This document shows, piece after piece, positions 31,379 to 39,987 of a stretch of DNA of 64,000 bases (position 1 is the stretch's first letter; the number at the start of each line of letters is the position of its first letter). The position numbers and the translations under genes are program-made. The notes below the pieces were generated by a model. That model did no database searches. It saw nothing but the letters and a program-made list of their open reading frames with translations, and was not told where the DNA came from. The stretch covers positions 1 to 64,000 of the forward strand of contig PUNM01000139.1 in the NCBI GenBank assembly GCA_003552625.1, written 5' to 3'. This stretch comes from Ectothiorhodospiraceae bacterium (lineage in GTDB: Bacteria > Pseudomonadota > Gammaproteobacteria > Nitrococcales > Halorhodospiraceae).

Positions 31379-33046
31379 ATGGCACGGCACAAGCGCAAGC
31401 AAATGGCGGAGCATAGAACGGGTTACGATGTCCTGGTAATCGGCAGCGGCCTGGCGGGGCTGACCGTGGCCCTGCAGCTGCCGGAACACCTCCATGTGGC
31501 GGTCCTGTCCAAGGGAACGCTCACCGAAGGCGCGACGCCCTACGCGCAGGGCGGCGTCTCCGCCGCCCTTGACGCCGCCGATTCGGTGGAAGCCCACGTC
31601 CGTGACACGCTGGAGGCCGGTGCGGGGCTCAATGACGAGCCGATCACACGCTTCGTTGCTGAGCGTGCCCGGGAGGCGATCGAGTGGCTCGTCGACCAGG
31701 AGGTACCCTTCTCCCGAATCGCCCCCGGAGAAGGAACGGAAGGCCTCCATTTACACCAGGAAGGGGGACACAGCCATCGACGTGTGGTCCACGCCGAGGA
31801 TGCCACCGGTGCGGCCATCTCACGCAGCCTCTCCAGCCTTGTCGCTGAACGCGGGAACATCGACCTGCTCGAAAGCCGTTACGCCGTCGATGTGATTACC
31901 GGCGCGCGGCTCGGTCGCGGAGAGAACCGCTGCTACGGCGCCTACGTGCTTAACGACTCGACGGGGCGGGTCGAGCTTCTGCGGGCCCCCCATGTAGTCC
32001 TGGCATGCGGCGGCGCGAGCAAGGTCTACCTCTACTCGACGAGCCCCTACGCGGCTACCGGCGATGGCATCGCCATGGCGTGGCGCGCTGGCTGCCGGGT
32101 GGCAAACATGGAATTTAACCAGTTCCATCCCACCTGCCTGTACCACCCGGAGGAACGCTCCTTCCTGATCAGTGAGGCGGTGCGCGGCGAAGGCGGCAAG
32201 CTTTTGCTGCCGGACGGCACCCCCTTCATGTACCGCTTCGACGAGCGCGAGGAGTTGGCGCCTCGGGATGTTGTCGCCCGTGCGATCGACCACGAAATGA
32301 AACGTCTCGGCGCGGAGTGCCTCTATCTGGATATCAGTCACCGGCCCGCTGAGCTCATTGAAGAGCGTTTCCCGACCATCCTCCGCCGATGCCTGGAACT
32401 CGGCATCGACATGCGTAAAGAACCGCTACCGGTAGTTCCCGCCGCGCACTACACGTGCGGCGGAGTCATCGCCGATCGCGCCGGCCGCACCGACGTTCCC
32501 GGCCTTTACGCGGTGGGAGAGACCGCTTGCTCCGGACTCCACGGCGCCAACCGCCTGGCCAGTAACTCGCTGCTGGAGTGTCTCGTCTTCGGTGCCGAGA
32601 CTGCCCGCGATATCAGCGCAGCCGCAGCGGAATCGATCCCCATCCCCACCCTGCCCCCCTGGGATGAGAGCCGGGTCACCGACTCCGACGAGCAGGTCGT
32701 CGTCAGCCACAACTGGTCGGAACTGCGAAGGGCGATGTGGAACTACGTCGGCATCGTGCGCACCGACCGACGCCTCGAGCGTGCCGCTCGCAGGATCGAT
32801 CTCCTGTCACGGGAGATCCACGAGTACTACAGTAACTTCCGCATCAGCGGCGATCTCGTGGAACTGCGCAATCTGATCCGGGTGGCCGACCTCACCGTTC
32901 GCTGCGCCAGCCTTCGCCGTGAGAGTCGCGGCCTCCACTACACCCTCGACTTTCCCGAGCGGGACGCGCGTCAGGCCCGCTGGACCATCCTCGTCCCCGC
33001 CAAGCCCCGGCCCTTCGGCCAATTGCGCGCGCGCAGCGACGGCTAA
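31379..33046 (+). CDS. nadB: L-aspartate oxidase
   Basis: 555 residues. Oxidises L-aspartate to iminoaspartate with FAD, the first step of quinolinate/NAD synthesis, using oxygen or fumarate. The FAD-binding N-terminus is DVLVIGSGLAGLTVAL (about 16-31), followed by [12 protein letters not shown]. Substrate and catalytic region: FNQFHPTCLYHP (about 245). The second FAD motif is GLHGANRLASNSLLE (about 382-396). It is related to SdhA but lacks the quinone-coupled context. ATG at 31379 is preferred over 31283 and 31403, though none has a strong ribosome site. Divergent from rpoE; its 3' end is overlapped by the antiparallel ygfX frame for 155 nt. Confidence 0.95.
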   Translation: MARHKRKQMAEHRTGYDVLVIGSGLAGLTVALQLPEHLHVAVLSKGTLTEGATPYAQGGVSAALDAADSVEAHVRDTLEAGAGLNDEPITRFVAERAREAIEWLVDQEVPFSRIAPGEGTEGLHLHQEGGHSHRRVVHAEDATGAAISRSLSSLVAERGNIDLLESRYAVDVITGARLGRGENRCYGAYVLNDSTGRVELLRAPHVVLACGGASKVYLYSTSPYAATGDGIAMAWRAGCRVANMEFNQFHPTCLYHPEERSFLISEAVRGEGGKLLLPDGTPFMYRFDEREELAPRDVVARAIDHEMKRLGAECLYLDISHRPAELIEERFPTILRRCLELGIDMRKEPLPVVPAAHYTCGGVIADRAGRTDVPGLYAVGETACSGLHGANRLASNSLLECLVFGAETARDISAAAAESIPIPTLPPWDESRVTDSDEQVVVSHNWSELRRAMWNYVGIVRTDRRLERAARRIDLLSREIHEYYSNFRISGDLVELRNLIRVADLTVRCASLRRESRGLHYTLDFPERDARQARWTILVPAKPRPFGQLRARSDG

Positions 33047-33482
33047 ACGGCTCTGGCTGCCAGCGATGGGCCATCGCCCAGCAGCGGACACGACGGTGAA
33101 TGTTTCCCGGAACGGCCCCGCGGAGCACGGGGACGTCGTAGCAGGCACCATCACGGAAGCGCAGCCTCAGGATCACGAGGAGCGGACTGACGAAGCGGCT
33201 CCCCGCGGCGGCCACCGGCTCAACCGGCCCCTCTCCGCGGCGGGCGAAACAGCGGCCCGCGGCTTGCAACTCGCAACGGGTGATTCTCCTCTGCCGCCGC
33301 CACAACCAAAGGCTGTGCACCACCGGGCCCGAGAGCGCCACTCCCCACACGGTCGCAGCGACGGTGCCGCAGGAACGGCTCCAGGCGACAAGCAAAGCCA
33401 GCCCGGCAACCACCACAACCGGGGCGAGCAAAACCCCGCTACCGCCGGGGCGAAAGATCAGTGGTTCGGATGGTCTCGACAA
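32892..33482 (-). CDS. ygfX: YgfX/CptA-like inner-membrane protein with long 3' overlap onto nadB
   Basis: 196 residues if read to the first stop. The start PSEPLIFRPGGSGVLLA, two hydrophobic segments (about 18-35 and 41-57), the basic LWRRQRRITRCELQ turn and the LLVILRLRFRDG strand match YgfX, the partner of SdhE in many gammaproteobacteria. Family members are about 130-140 residues. Here no stop comes at that point, and ~55 residues of Arg/Gly-rich tail run antisense into the end of nadB (155-nt overlap). The start is TTG at 33482, overlapping the sdhE end by 44 nt in another frame. Identity is good; whether the whole tail is made is uncertain. Confidence 0.75.
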   Translation of the reverse strand: MSRPSEPLIFRPGGSGVLLAPVVVVAGLALLVAWSRSCGTVAATVWGVALSGPVVHSLWLWRRQRRITRCELQAAGRCFARRGEGPVEPVAAAGSRFVSPLLVILRLRFRDGACYDVPVLRGAVPGNIHRRVRCWAMAHRWQPEPFSRRCARAIGRRAGAWRGRGWSSGPDARPARESRGCSGGRDSHGEGWRSER

Positions 33483-33714
33483 TGCGGCGCAACGCCCCTT
33501 CCGTGGGTTTCTCGCCGGTAATCAGCCACGCCTGCAGGTCATGATCCTCCTGGGCCAGCAGGTGCTCGAAGGCTTCCTGGCCGGCGGCATCCAGCTGCTG
33601 GAAGCCACTGTCCAGGAAACCTTCGAGGAGCAGATCCAGTTCCTTGGTACCGCGCCGACAACGCCAGCGCAAACGCCGCAGGGTCGCGCTCTCTCGGCCT
33701 CGCTGACCGGTCAC
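33439..33714 (-). CDS. sdhE: Succinate dehydrogenase assembly factor SdhE
   Basis: 91 residues. Promotes covalent FAD attachment to SdhA. The family RGxxE motif is in WRCRRGTKELDLLLEGF (about 19-35), and the helix bundle continues AFEHLLAQEDHDLQAWL, the conserved second motif. GTG start at 33714, 7 nt after the sdhB stop, so it is the last but one gene of the sdhCDAB-sdhE-ygfX run. An assembly factor directly behind its target is the expected arrangement in this group of bacteria, although in E. coli it is unlinked from sdh. Confidence 0.93.
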   Translation of the reverse strand: MTGQRGRESATLRRLRWRCRRGTKELDLLLEGFLDSGFQQLDAAGQEAFEHLLAQEDHDLQAWLITGEKPTEGALRRIVETIRTTDLSPRR

Positions 33715-33721
33715 GACCTGC

Positions 33722-34510
33722 TCAGACCTCCCGCTCGGCGATCAGCCGCTTGATCTCGCCGATGGCCTTGCCTGGATTGAGGCCCTTCGGGCAAGTGGCC
33801 GTGCAGTTCATGATGGTATGGCAGCGGTAGAGCTTGTACGAGTCGTTGAGCTCATCCAGCCGTTCGCCGGTCGCCTCGTCGCGACTGTCGGCGATCCAGC
33901 GGTACGCCTGCAGCAACGCTGCTGGCCCCAGGTAGCGATCCCCGTTCCACCAGTAACTGGGGCAGGAGGTGGAGCAGCACGCACAAAGAATACACTCGTA
34001 AAGACCGTCGAGTCGCTCCCGCTCCTCCTTCGACTGCAGTCGCTCGTGGTCCGGCGGCGTCGGCGTCTGCGTCTTGATCCACGGCTCTATAGAGGCGTAC
34101 TGCGCGTAGAAGTGATTGAGATCCGGCACGAGGTCCTTGATCACATCCATATGCGGCAGAGGGGACACGTTGATATCCCCCTTCACCTCATCGAGCCCCT
34201 TCGTGCACGCCAGCGTATTGGTGCCGTCGATATTCATGGCGCAGGAACCACAGATCCCCTCACGGCAAGAGCGCCGAAAGGTCAATGTCGGATCGATCTG
34301 ATCCTTGATCGCGATCAGTGCGTCGAGAATCATCGGCCCCGCCTGATCGGCATCGATCTCGAACGTGTCCATGCGCGGGTTGGCCCCGCCCTCCGGATCG
34401 TAGCGATAGACGCGGATGCGCCGCAGGTTGTTGCTGCTCTCCGCGCCGGGGGCGCGGTGTGTGTTCCCCTCCCGGATTCGGGAGTTGGCAGGAAGCCTGA
34501 ACTCAGCCAT
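33722..34510 (-). CDS. sdhB: Succinate dehydrogenase iron-sulfur subunit
   Basis: 262 residues. Carries electrons from SdhA-bound FAD to quinone in complex II. The [2Fe-2S] ligands are in [13 protein letters not shown] plus a later Cys in TLACTKG (about 80-105). The [4Fe-4S] ligands are in [12 protein letters not shown] and the [3Fe-4S] ligands in [17 protein letters not shown]. The N-terminal ~25 residues before [10 protein letters not shown] exceed E. coli SdhB. Minus strand, 19 nt after sdhA. Confidence 0.97.
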   Translation of the reverse strand: MAEFRLPANSRIREGNTHRAPGAESSNNLRRIRVYRYDPEGGANPRMDTFEIDADQAGPMILDALIAIKDQIDPTLTFRRSCREGICGSCAMNIDGTNTLACTKGLDEVKGDINVSPLPHMDVIKDLVPDLNHFYAQYASIEPWIKTQTPTPPDHERLQSKEERERLDGLYECILCACCSTSCPSYWWNGDRYLGPAALLQAYRWIADSRDEATGERLDELNDSYKLYRCHTIMNCTATCPKGLNPGKAIGEIKRLIAEREV

Positions 34511-34529
34511 TACGATCTCCCTGAAATCG

Positions 34530-36320
34530 TCAGTACACCCGGGCCTTCGGAGGGATCGCCTCCACGTCGTCGGTCAGCGTCTCGAGATGGACGGGGCGGT
34601 AGTCGATGCTCACGACCCCGTTGGAATCCATGCTCGAAAGCGTGTGCTTAAGCCACTGGTCGTCATCGCGCTCGGCGTAGTCTTCCCGCGCATGGGCACC
34701 GCGGCTCTCCAGGCGGTTGCGGGCCGAGTGGATAGTGGTCACCGCGCTGCCAAGCAGATTCTCCAGTTCCAGCGTCTCGATGAGATCCGAGTTCCAGATC
34801 AGCGAGCGATCAGTAACCTTCACATCGGCGAACGACCGAAGGACATCGTCCATGCGACGACACCCTTCCTCCAACACATCACCGGTGCGGAAGACCGCAG
34901 CAAAATTCTGCATGTTCCACTGCATGTCGTGGCGGATCTGCGCCGTCGGCTTGCTGCCGTTGGCCGTGCGGATTCGCTCCAGCCGGTTGAGCGCCGGGTC
35001 CGCCGCTCCCTCCGGCAGGCGCGGATGGGGTTTGCCGCGGCCGCCGATGACCTCGGCCGCGCGGTGCGCCGCGGCACGACCGAAGACGACGAGATCGAGC
35101 AGCGAGTTCGAGCCGAGCCGGTTGGCGCCATGCACGGAGATGCAGGCCGCCTCCCCGATCGCCATCAGCCCGGGCACGACGGCATCCGGGTCCCCGTCCT
35201 TGAGGTGGACCACCTCACCCTTGTAGTTGGTCGGGATGCCACCCATGTTGTAGTGAACGGTCGGCAGGACGGGGATCGGCTCCTTCGTTACATCCACGCC
35301 GGCAAAGATCCGTGCAGTCTCCGAGATGCCCGGCAGACGCTCCTCAATCACCTCCGGCCCCAGATGCTCCAGGTGCAGGTTAATGTGATCGCCGTGCTCG
35401 CCGACGCCGCGCCCCTCCCGGATCTCGATGGTCATCGAGCGAGAGACCACGTCCCGGGAGGCCAGATCCTTGGCGTTGGGCGCATAGCGTTCCATGAAAC
35501 GCTCGCCCTGGGTATTGGTCAGGTAGCCGCCCTCGCCCCGGACCCCCTCGGTAATCAGGCAGCCGGCGCCGTAGATCCCCGTCGGGTGGAACTGAACGAA
35601 CTCCATATCCTGCAGCGGCAGTCCGGCCCGGAGGACCATGCCGTTGCCGTCCCCGGTGCACGTGTGGGCGGCGGTGCAGGAGAAGTACGCCCGGCCGTAA
35701 CCACCTGTCGCCAGGACCACCGTATGCGCCCGGAAGATATGAACCGTGCCGCTGTCGAGATCGAGGGTTACCACACCGCGACAGACGCCATCGTCCATGA
35801 TCAGGTCAATGGCGAAGTGCTCGATGAAGAACTCCGCTTCGTGCTTGAGCGCTTGCTGATAGAGGGTATGCAGAATCGCGTGGCCGGTCCGGTCCGCGGC
35901 CGCGCAGGTTCGCTGCGCCGTCCCCTGACCGTAGTGGGTCGTCATGCCGCCGAAGGGGCGCTGGTAGATGCGCCCCTCCTCCGTGCGGGAAAACGGCACA
36001 CCGTAGTGCTCCAGCTCCACGATCGCCGGAACCGCCTCCCGGCACATGTACTCGATGGCGTCTTGGTCGCCGAGCCAGTCCGACCCTTTGATGGTGTCGT
36101 ACATGTGCCAGCGCCAGTCGTCGTCGCCCATGTTCCCGAGCGCCGCAGAAACGCCACCCTGCGCTGCGACCGTGTGACTACGCGTGGGAAAGACCTTGGT
36201 CACGCAGGCGGTGTTCAGGCCCTGCTGGGCCATGCCGAAGGTCGCCCGCAGGCCAGCCCCGCCGGCGCCGACGACCACGACGTCGTATTGATGCTCGACC
36301 GTCTTGATCGGTTCTGACAT
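34530..36320 (-). CDS. sdhA: Succinate dehydrogenase flavoprotein subunit
   Basis: 596 residues. Oxidises succinate to fumarate with covalently bound FAD. FAD binding [17 protein letters not shown] (about 12-28); the FAD-linking His is in [17 protein letters not shown] (about 45-61). Substrate residues are in [12 protein letters not shown] and [28 protein letters not shown] is near 400-416. I take the ATG at 36320: the following [13 protein letters not shown] is the normal N-terminus, GGGGAG precedes it, and a longer frame would run into sdhD. 7 nt after sdhD. Confidence 0.98.
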   Translation of the reverse strand: MSEPIKTVEHQYDVVVVGAGGAGLRATFGMAQQGLNTACVTKVFPTRSHTVAAQGGVSAALGNMGDDDWRWHMYDTIKGSDWLGDQDAIEYMCREAVPAIVELEHYGVPFSRTEEGRIYQRPFGGMTTHYGQGTAQRTCAAADRTGHAILHTLYQQALKHEAEFFIEHFAIDLIMDDGVCRGVVTLDLDSGTVHIFRAHTVVLATGGYGRAYFSCTAAHTCTGDGNGMVLRAGLPLQDMEFVQFHPTGIYGAGCLITEGVRGEGGYLTNTQGERFMERYAPNAKDLASRDVVSRSMTIEIREGRGVGEHGDHINLHLEHLGPEVIEERLPGISETARIFAGVDVTKEPIPVLPTVHYNMGGIPTNYKGEVVHLKDGDPDAVVPGLMAIGEAACISVHGANRLGSNSLLDLVVFGRAAAHRAAEVIGGRGKPHPRLPEGAADPALNRLERIRTANGSKPTAQIRHDMQWNMQNFAAVFRTGDVLEEGCRRMDDVLRSFADVKVTDRSLIWNSDLIETLELENLLGSAVTTIHSARNRLESRGAHAREDYAERDDDQWLKHTLSSMDSNGVVSIDYRPVHLETLTDDVEAIPPKARVY

Positions 36321-36327
36321 GTGCGCT

Positions 36328-36711
36328 TCAGCTCCCCAGTGCGATGCGGATGACCGCCAGGATCCCGGCGACGGCCACAAGGAAACAGGCGAAATGGACC
36401 AGCAGGATACCGGCAGCCTTGAGCCCTTCGGTGTGCACGTAGTCCTCAATGACCACCTGCACGCCGATCGCCCCGTGGTAGAAAAGGATGATGATCGACG
36501 TGACCAGCAAAGTCGCGTTGACCGGGTGGGCGACCCAGGCCCGGGCCGACTCCAGGTCAGCGCCCGCTTGAAGAGCGATCCCGAACCCCAGCCAAAGCAT
36601 CAGGGGCACAAGTACGACCGCGGTGATCCGCTGCTGCCACCAGTGATGAAAGCCGTTCTTTGCCGAACCGAGCCCCTTGGCGCGGGATAGCGGCGTCTCA
36701 AAGGCGCGCAT
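36328..36711 (-). CDS. sdhD: Succinate dehydrogenase membrane anchor subunit D
   Basis: 127 residues with three membrane segments (about 28-50, 65-86, 98-122). With SdhC it holds haem b and the quinone site. [18 protein letters not shown] at the start and [18 protein letters not shown] in the second segment are family features, the latter with the candidate haem-ligand His. Between sdhC (3-nt gap) and sdhA. Confidence 0.94.
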   Translation of the reverse strand: MRAFETPLSRAKGLGSAKNGFHHWWQQRITAVVLVPLMLWLGFGIALQAGADLESARAWVAHPVNATLLVTSIIILFYHGAIGVQVVIEDYVHTEGLKAAGILLVHFACFLVAVAGILAVIRIALGS

Positions 36712-36714
36712 GGC

Positions 36715-37107
36715 TCAGAACCTCCCTGCGTAGGCGACCACCCAAACCAGGATGGTCAGAAGAATGCTCACGGCCACCACGATATAGCCACCCCGGTAGA
36801 CCGCGCTCAATTCGAAGCCGCGCCCGGTATCCCAGACCAAGTGCCGGATGCCATTGCAAAGGTGGTAAGCCACGCTGAAGGTCACGCCGAGCAGCACCAG
36901 CTGACCAAACCAGTGGCCGGCAATGGCGTTGAACGTGGCGTAAGCCTCCGCACCCGCGGCCATCGCCATCAGCCAGCCGACAAGCAGCAAAGCCGCAATC
37001 GTGATAAACACGCCGGTGCCCCGGTGCACTACCGACAGCAACGAGGTCAGCTGATGCATACGGTATACGGTCAGATGCGGCGAAAGCGGACGGTTCGGAT
37101 TTCGCAT
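36715..37107 (-). CDS. sdhC: Succinate dehydrogenase cytochrome b556 subunit C
   Basis: 130 residues, three membrane segments. RPLSPHLTVYRMHQLTSLLS and the following VVHRGTG are the SdhC signature; haem-ligand His is expected in SVAYHLCNGIRHLVWDTG (about 82-99). First gene of the four structural genes, 118 nt after the SdhAF4-like gene. In that gap a weak -35/-10 pair may exist (TTGCAA, 17 nt, TAGCTT), but the -10 is poor and I do not call it. Confidence 0.95.
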   Translation of the reverse strand: MRNPNRPLSPHLTVYRMHQLTSLLSVVHRGTGVFITIAALLLVGWLMAMAAGAEAYATFNAIAGHWFGQLVLLGVTFSVAYHLCNGIRHLVWDTGRGFELSAVYRGGYIVVAVSILLTILVWVVAYAGRF

Positions 37108-37225
37108 GGCAGTTTCACTCCGCTGGCCGGGAAGGCTGTCGAGCCGTGCTCGGCAGCAATAAGGCGTTGGAAATGGCGCAATAAGCTAAGGCCTCGACCC
37201 GGGGATTGCAAGGCGCCGGAAGCGC

Positions 37226-37444
37226 TCAGAAATCGCTGCAACGACCGGCGCGCTCCCAGTCCCCGTAGCGAGTAGGCTCCGGCCCCTGCGGGCCGCCGAT
37301 CTCGGGCGGCAATTGCTCTGCGTTGCCCCCGTGAGGCGGATTCCCCGGCCCCGACTGCGCCGACCCCTCGCCGGCTGCCGTGTTAGCGTGCGTACCAGTC
37401 GCGTGTTCGGCGTTGCGCTGATCCTGATTCTGCTTGTCCGACAT
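37226..37444 (-). CDS. DUF1674 / SdhAF4-like protein
   Basis: 72 residues. The first ~45 are polar and low-complexity (Gln, Asn, Gly, His). The end, EIGGPQGPEPTRYGDWER followed by AGRCSDF, is the DUF1674 signature shared with mitochondrial succinate dehydrogenase assembly factor 4, which binds FAD-loaded SdhA and aids its joining to SdhB. The gene is on the same strand directly upstream of sdhC, so the context supports a role in complex II. ATG at 37444 has GGAGG just upstream; a start at 37465 would add seven residues. Confidence 0.88.
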   Translation of the reverse strand: MSDKQNQDQRNAEHATGTHANTAAGEGSAQSGPGNPPHGGNAEQLPPEIGGPQGPEPTRYGDWERAGRCSDF

Positions 37445-37547
37445 CGGGCCTCCGCACCAGGACAAAGGGCAAGGATGAACGGTCAGTCACGGCAAATTGT
37501 CGCATAAACTGAAAGGCTCGGCACCTATCTGCGCACAGGAGTTCACT

Positions 37548-38510
37548 ATGGCAGCGACGGCACCGGATTCCTTCCCCGCCCTGTCAATCGGCCCGCTGCT
37601 CGTCCCCGGAGACAGCCTGGCCGTGATCCAGGCCCACGGCGACGAGGCGCACGACTTCCTCCAGCGAATGCTGACCGCGGACGTACCTCGGCCCGGCTCC
37701 GGCAGCAGCGTCCTGGCGGGACTTTGCACGCCGAAAGGCCGACTTCTCGCACTCGCGCGGGTCATCCCGCAGAGTGATTCACTCTGCCTGGTTCTGCCGC
37801 AGTCGATCGCCGCCGACACGGTGCAGCGTCTGCGTATGTACGTGCTGCGCTCAAAGGTCACCCTAACACCCCGCGAAGGGGAATGGCGGCTGCTTCAGGC
37901 GAGTGGCGCCGAAGCCCAGCGTGGGCTCGCGGCACAGGGGCTACCCAGCCCCGAAACCCCGGATACCGTCCTTGGCACCGCGGAGGGGATCCTCGTGGTC
38001 CGGCTCGCGGGCTCCGGACCGCGCTACTGGATCCTCGGCTCTGCGCCAACCGTTTCGGCAATCGAGGAAAAGCTCAGCGACCACCTCCCCACAGGCAGCG
38101 AAGAGCAGTGGCGACTCGGGGAGATCGCTGCTGGAATCCCGCAGATCGAAGCAACGAGCCGCGAGCTTTTCATCCCGCAAATGATCAACCTGGACCACCT
38201 CGGCGGCGTGAGCTTTAGCAAGGGCTGCTTCCCGGGCCAGGAGGTCGTCGCGCGCACGCACTACCGCGGCCAGGTGAAGCAGCGTATGCACCGTGCGACT
38301 GGAAGCGGACCACCGCCGCTGCCTGGAAGCGAGATCCGGGACCCGGAAGGCGGCCTTGCCGGGCATACGGTGTCGGCCGTGGCCACCGACGGCGAACGCT
38401 ATTCCGCGCTGGTCTCCGTGCGCGAGCGCGCACTGAACGAGGCCATCCTCACCCTAGAAGGCGCACCGATACAAATCGAACACGCACCCGCGACGGAGGC
38501 ATCGGCGTAA
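37548..38510 (+). CDS. ygfZ: YgfZ/GcvT-family folate-binding protein (Fe-S related, tRNA modifying)
   Basis: 320 residues. Tetrahydrofolate-binding protein needed for activity of some Fe-S enzymes, among them MiaB. The family signature is KGCFPGQEVVARTHYRGQVK (about 225-244) with its strictly conserved Cys. N-terminal GcvT-like part: GDEAHDFLQRMLTADVPR. In many gammaproteobacteria ygfZ is next to sdhE/ygfX; here it is divergent from the SdhAF4-like gene at the other end of the sdh run, and complex II is itself an Fe-S enzyme. AGGAG lies 6 nt before the ATG at 37548. Confidence 0.93.
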   Translation: MAATAPDSFPALSIGPLLVPGDSLAVIQAHGDEAHDFLQRMLTADVPRPGSGSSVLAGLCTPKGRLLALARVIPQSDSLCLVLPQSIAADTVQRLRMYVLRSKVTLTPREGEWRLLQASGAEAQRGLAAQGLPSPETPDTVLGTAEGILVVRLAGSGPRYWILGSAPTVSAIEEKLSDHLPTGSEEQWRLGEIAAGIPQIEATSRELFIPQMINLDHLGGVSFSKGCFPGQEVVARTHYRGQVKQRMHRATGSGPPPLPGSEIRDPEGGLAGHTVSAVATDGERYSALVSVRERALNEAILTLEGAPIQIEHAPATEASA

Positions 38511-38570
38511 AGCGCCGGCTGCCTCTTCTGCCCCCAACCAGCCCCGCCCCTGCGCGCCACGCGGCCTTAC

Positions 38571-39833
38571 CTACGGGCGGTCGAGGATTTCCTCGGAGCG
38601 CCACGCCTCAAGGAATCGCTGCTGGCTCTCGGTTAGGGCATCGATACCGACGCCCAGCGTCTCGAGCTTGAGGGCCGCCACCTCCTCATCCACCGCGTCC
38701 GGGACCGGATGGACGCCGGCAGCGAGTTGCTCACGGCGTACTAGCAGATCCCGCGCGGCCATGAACTGCATGGCGAAAGTCTGATCCATGACCTCGGCCG
38801 GGTGGCCCATCGCCGTCGGCGCCGCCAGATTCACCAGGCGACCCTCGCAGACGAGGTGAATCTCCCGGCCATCGGCCGTGCAGAATGCCTCGATACCCGG
38901 CCGAGCCTGACGGCGCTCGACGGCCAGCCCTGCCAGGCCGTCTCTATCGATCTCCACGTTGAAGTGCCCAGCGTTGGCCAGTATGGCGCCATCCCGCATC
39001 CGCTCGAAGTGCTCCACCCGAAGCACATCGCGGTTGCCCGTTGCGGTGATGAAGATCTCCCCTTGAGCGGCCGCTTCGACCATAGGCATAACGGCAAAAC
39101 CGTTCATGTGGGCACGCAGGGCTCGGCGCGGCTCGACTTCGGTGACGGTCACCTGCGCACCCCACGCGCGCGCCTTGTGCGCAATACCGACGCCGCAGTC
39201 GCCGTAACCGGCGACAACGACCTGTTTGCCGGCGAGCAAGAGATTGGTGGTCAACATCAGATTGGTCAGAGCCGATTCGCCGGTGCCGTGGATATTGTCG
39301 AACTCGTGTTTCATGGGCGTGTGATTGACGGCATACGCCGGGAACCGGAGCACACCCTCGGCAACCATGGCTCGAATCCGCTGGACGCCCGTGGTGGTCT
39401 GCTCACAAACCCCTTGAAGATCATCGAGCAAGTCCGGACGCTGATGGGCAAGCCGCGCGGTAAGTTCGGCAGCATCATCCAGAATCAGGTTCGGTCCGTG
39501 TTCCAGCGCCTGGCCATGCAACCCCGCAAGACGCTCCTCGCTGACCCCCCGCTGGGCATACCCCGTGATCCCCGGTTGCTGGTTGAGAGCCGCAACCACA
39601 TCGTCCTGGCTGGACCCCGGCTCGCTGCCAGTGAATACGACGTCGGCTCCGGCCGCGGCGAGCGTCTCCAGAAAGACACCGGTCTTGGCCTCAATGTGCG
39701 AGCAGACGGCGATCCGTACCCCCGAAAACGGCGCCTGCTCCGCGAAGCGTTGGCGCAGCGCGGCGTGAACCGGCATGTGGGCTCGGGCCCAGTCGAGCTT
39801 CTGATGTCCCAGCTCGGCGTTTTTGTCGGTCAT
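38571..39833 (-). CDS. ahcY: Adenosylhomocysteinase, short form
   Basis: 420 residues. Splits S-adenosylhomocysteine to adenosine and homocysteine, clearing the product of SAM methylation. NAD motif GYGDCGVGIAHKARAWGA (about 213-230), preceded by LMLTTNLLLAGKQVVV. Substrate region: NHTPMKHEFDNIHGTGES; a later RDGAILANAGHFNVEID is the second family signature. The protein lacks the ~40-residue insertion and the C-terminal Tyr-Arg-Tyr tail of most bacterial and eukaryotic enzymes, so it is the compact type found in archaea and some bacteria. ATG at 39833. Its 154-nt upstream region is shared with prfB and holds a strong hairpin. Confidence 0.93.
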   Translation of the reverse strand: MTDKNAELGHQKLDWARAHMPVHAALRQRFAEQAPFSGVRIAVCSHIEAKTGVFLETLAAAGADVVFTGSEPGSSQDDVVAALNQQPGITGYAQRGVSEERLAGLHGQALEHGPNLILDDAAELTARLAHQRPDLLDDLQGVCEQTTTGVQRIRAMVAEGVLRFPAYAVNHTPMKHEFDNIHGTGESALTNLMLTTNLLLAGKQVVVAGYGDCGVGIAHKARAWGAQVTVTEVEPRRALRAHMNGFAVMPMVEAAAQGEIFITATGNRDVLRVEHFERMRDGAILANAGHFNVEIDRDGLAGLAVERRQARPGIEAFCTADGREIHLVCEGRLVNLAAPTAMGHPAEVMDQTFAMQFMAARDLLVRREQLAAGVHPVPDAVDEEVAALKLETLGVGIDALTESQQRFLEAWRSEEILDRP

Positions 39834-39854
39834 TGGGTACCTCAATGCGATCTG

Positions 39855-39893
39855 GGTGCGGTCCCAGCCACTCGAAGGCTGCCGAGCCGCACC
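39855..39893 (-). other. Two-tier hairpin in the ahcY leader (shared with prfB upstream region)
   Basis: On the minus strand GGTGCGG (39893-39887) pairs with CCGCACC (39861-39855), and inside it CAGCC (39881-39877) pairs with GGCTG (39869-39865), leaving an asymmetric internal loop and a 7-nt terminal loop. 12 GC-rich pairs 22 nt before the ahcY ATG suggest a regulatory leader. It does not show the conserved bases of the SAH riboswitch as I know them. Confidence 0.4.
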
Positions 39894-39987
39894 GGGATGT
39901 AGTAGGATTCGCGCCTCGCCGCGGCCCGCTCGCATTGATCGAATGCGTCGCCGGCGCGAAAGCCCCATTCAGTATCCGGAGGGAGCG

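Noticed and set aside
34416-36317. 633-codon open frame on + strand opposite sdhA
   Set aside because: Lies wholly antisense to a certain sdhA. Composition (Val/Asp/Arg-rich, no domains) is that of a high-GC shadow.
36715-37225. sdh operon promoter TTGCAA-17-TAGCTT
   Set aside because: The -10 matches consensus at only three positions; too weak to list as a feature.
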